Assembly: GCF_030814655.1 (NCBI RefSeq)
Contig: NZ_JAUSVK010000001.1
Coordinates: forward strand, 4,161,001 to 4,225,000
DNA length: 64,000 bases
DNA from: Labrys monachus
GTDB lineage: Bacteria > Pseudomonadota > Alphaproteobacteria > Rhizobiales > Labraceae
Direction of reading: 5' to 3'
This document shows, piece after piece, positions 63,018 to 64,000 of the stretch (positions within the stretch are counted from its first letter, which is position 1; each line of letters opens with the position of its first letter). The position numbers and the translations under genes were made by a program. The notes beneath the pieces were generated by a model that saw only the letters and a program-made list of their open reading frames with translations, made no database searches and had not been told where the DNA came from.

Positions 63018-63405
63018 TGGCGAGCGCGATCAGCCATCCGGCCATCGGCCCGCTGAAGAGCGTGGCTTTGGCCAGCGCGCCCGACCAGGACGCCATCGCG
63101 GCGCGGTCGAGGAGAAGCATGGCGAGCGCCATGGCGGCGAGATAGAGCCCGAGGAAGGCGACGATCGTCAGGCCCGACCAGCCGAAATCGTGCAGGCGCT
63201 TGCGGGAAAGGCTGAGGGCCGACCAGGCGAAGACCACCACGAAGGCGAAAGAGGCGACGCCCGACGGGCCTGTCCAGCCGTTCATGACATGATCGACGCC
63301 CATCGCGGCAGCAATCAGCAGCATCGCCCCGATGGCGAACATGGAGCGGCCGATCGCACCGGAGGGCGACAGCAACAGACGTATGAGGGCGATCGCCAGC
63401 ATCAT
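62971..63405 (-). CDS. DUF805 family membrane protein
   Basis: A 144-aa inner membrane protein with about four TM segments. The family motif [16 protein letters not shown] (R-x-H-D-x-x-x-S) follows the second TM. The function of DUF805 proteins is unknown. It overlaps the 3' end of lipB by 47 bases on the opposite strand. Starts MM; the second Met (63402) is equally possible. Confidence 0.87.
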   Translation of the reverse strand: MMLAIALIRLLLSPSGAIGRSMFAIGAMLLIAAAMGVDHVMNGWTGPSGVASFAFVVVFAWSALSLSRKRLHDFGWSGLTIVAFLGLYLAAMALAMLLLDRAAMASWSGALAKATLFSGPMAGWLIALAIIPGEGPPAPLARLR

Positions 63406-63509
63406 CAGTCTCCGCAGGGTGACTTCACTATTGGCATCAAGCCATTAACGGGCGGTTTCGATATTTCGATTCAGCAGCGGCCGCCGCCCGATGCCCCCCT
63501 CGGCACCGA

Positions 63510-64000
63510 TCAGAGGCGGCGGGTCGTCGCCCGCATCTTGTCCGCGAGGCCGCCGCCGATGCGCCGGTACAGCGCGGAGGCGATCTGCTCGTCGCGCCGG
63601 CACAGGACCTTCAGCTCCGCCTGGTCGAAGGCCAGCACCCGCACCGTCTCCTCCGCGGTCACGGTCGCGGTCGCCGGCCCGCCGGTGGCGAAGGATACGT
63701 CGCCGACGAATGCCCCTGCCCCGACATGGGCCACCAGCTGGCCCTTCACGCGGACGGCCGTCTGCCCCTCGCAGACGAAGGTCAGATCCTTCACCGGCTG
63801 GCTCTCGGCGGTCAGTACCGTCTCCGGCAGCAAGGTCCGCCATTCGGCCGTGCGCAGCAGCTGGGCCACTTGCGCCTTGTCGAGGTCGCCGACGATCGGC
63901 TTGAGGAAGGCCTCCTGGTCGGCCGAGAGCTTCAGGCTGAAACGGTCCCGCAGGATGAGGCCGAGCTGGACGAGATTGATCAGGATGAAGGCGCTGTCCC
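63510..64000 (-). CDS. Cyclic-nucleotide-binding domain protein, Popeye-like (5' end outside window)
   Basis: The frame enters from the window edge and ends at 63510, giving at least 163 residues. It begins with a hydrophobic-to-basic linker (AFILINLVQLGLILRDR) typical after the TM part of Popeye-like proteins. A cyclic-nucleotide-binding fold follows: AEWRTLLPETVLTAES, VCEGQTAVRVKGQLVAHVGAGAFVGDVSFATGG, then ATVTAEETVRVLAFDQAEL. The canonical phosphate-binding Arg of CRP-type sites is not obvious, so ligand binding is uncertain. No helix-turn-helix follows, so it is not a CRP regulator. Confidence 0.75.
   Translation of the reverse strand, partial: DSAFILINLVQLGLILRDRFSLKLSADQEAFLKPIVGDLDKAQVAQLLRTAEWRTLLPETVLTAESQPVKDLTFVCEGQTAVRVKGQLVAHVGAGAFVGDVSFATGGPATATVTAEETVRVLAFDQAELKVLCRRDEQIASALYRRIGGGLADKMRATTRRL

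Overview
The window is a high-GC, gene-dense piece of an alphaproteobacterial chromosome, most likely of the order Hyphomicrobiales (Rhizobiales). The evidence is the combination of a CckA hybrid kinase beside a FliO-like gene, a DUF1476 (F-ATPase zeta) gene divergent from purC, the split PurS/PurQ/PurL enzyme, a Porin_2-type porin, DUF1489, a PAS_5 protein and a CGFS glutaredoxin next to BolA. I cannot name the genus. No transposase, phage gene, plasmid function or CRISPR array is visible.

Layout: 1-5.9 kb holds a partial CcdA-type gene, an S58 (DmpA-like) peptidase, rpe, purB, an RBBP9-type hydrolase, a HpaI-type aldolase and DUF1476. 6.2-13.5 kb is the purine block purC, purS, purQ, purL, interrupted by three small envelope-protein genes and a one-domain Lrp/AsnC protein, then bolA and grxD. 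13.6-20.6 kb carries an EamA transporter divergent from a LysR regulator, a GST, rpsD, murI, a TrmJ-like methyltransferase and icd. 20.7-23.7 kb is a probable operon RidA / phosphodiesterase / FemAB-like / HIT, preceded by a perfect 23-bp inverted repeat. 23.8-32.8 kb is a four-gene RND efflux operon of MdtABC-NodT type. A porin and class I fumarase follow.

36.5-43.3 kb is the most interesting metabolic region. A cobalamin riboswitch leads a Rieske oxygenase/reductase pair resembling glycine betaine monooxygenase (GbcAB), and the B12-dependent methionine synthase metH follows behind its own palindromic operator. One-carbon supply, methionine synthesis and B12 sensing are therefore neighbours here. 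43.5-48.0 kb has cckA divergent from a FliO-like protein with a very long disordered tail, followed by benE.

49.6-53.7 kb is a folate operon pabB-pabA-pabC-folKP. All three junctions are GTGA start/stop overlaps, and folK and folP are fused in one reading frame. 53.7-60.9 kb contains a PAS_5 protein, a rhomboid relative lacking its catalytic residues, conserved unknowns, a second GST, a repeat-rich lipoprotein, a GH25 muramidase, a polysaccharide deacetylase and a c-type cytochrome. 61.1-62.0 kb is a gene-poor scar bounded by a tRNA-Leu gene and a copy of its 3' end. lipB, a DUF805 protein and a partial cyclic-nucleotide-binding protein close the window.
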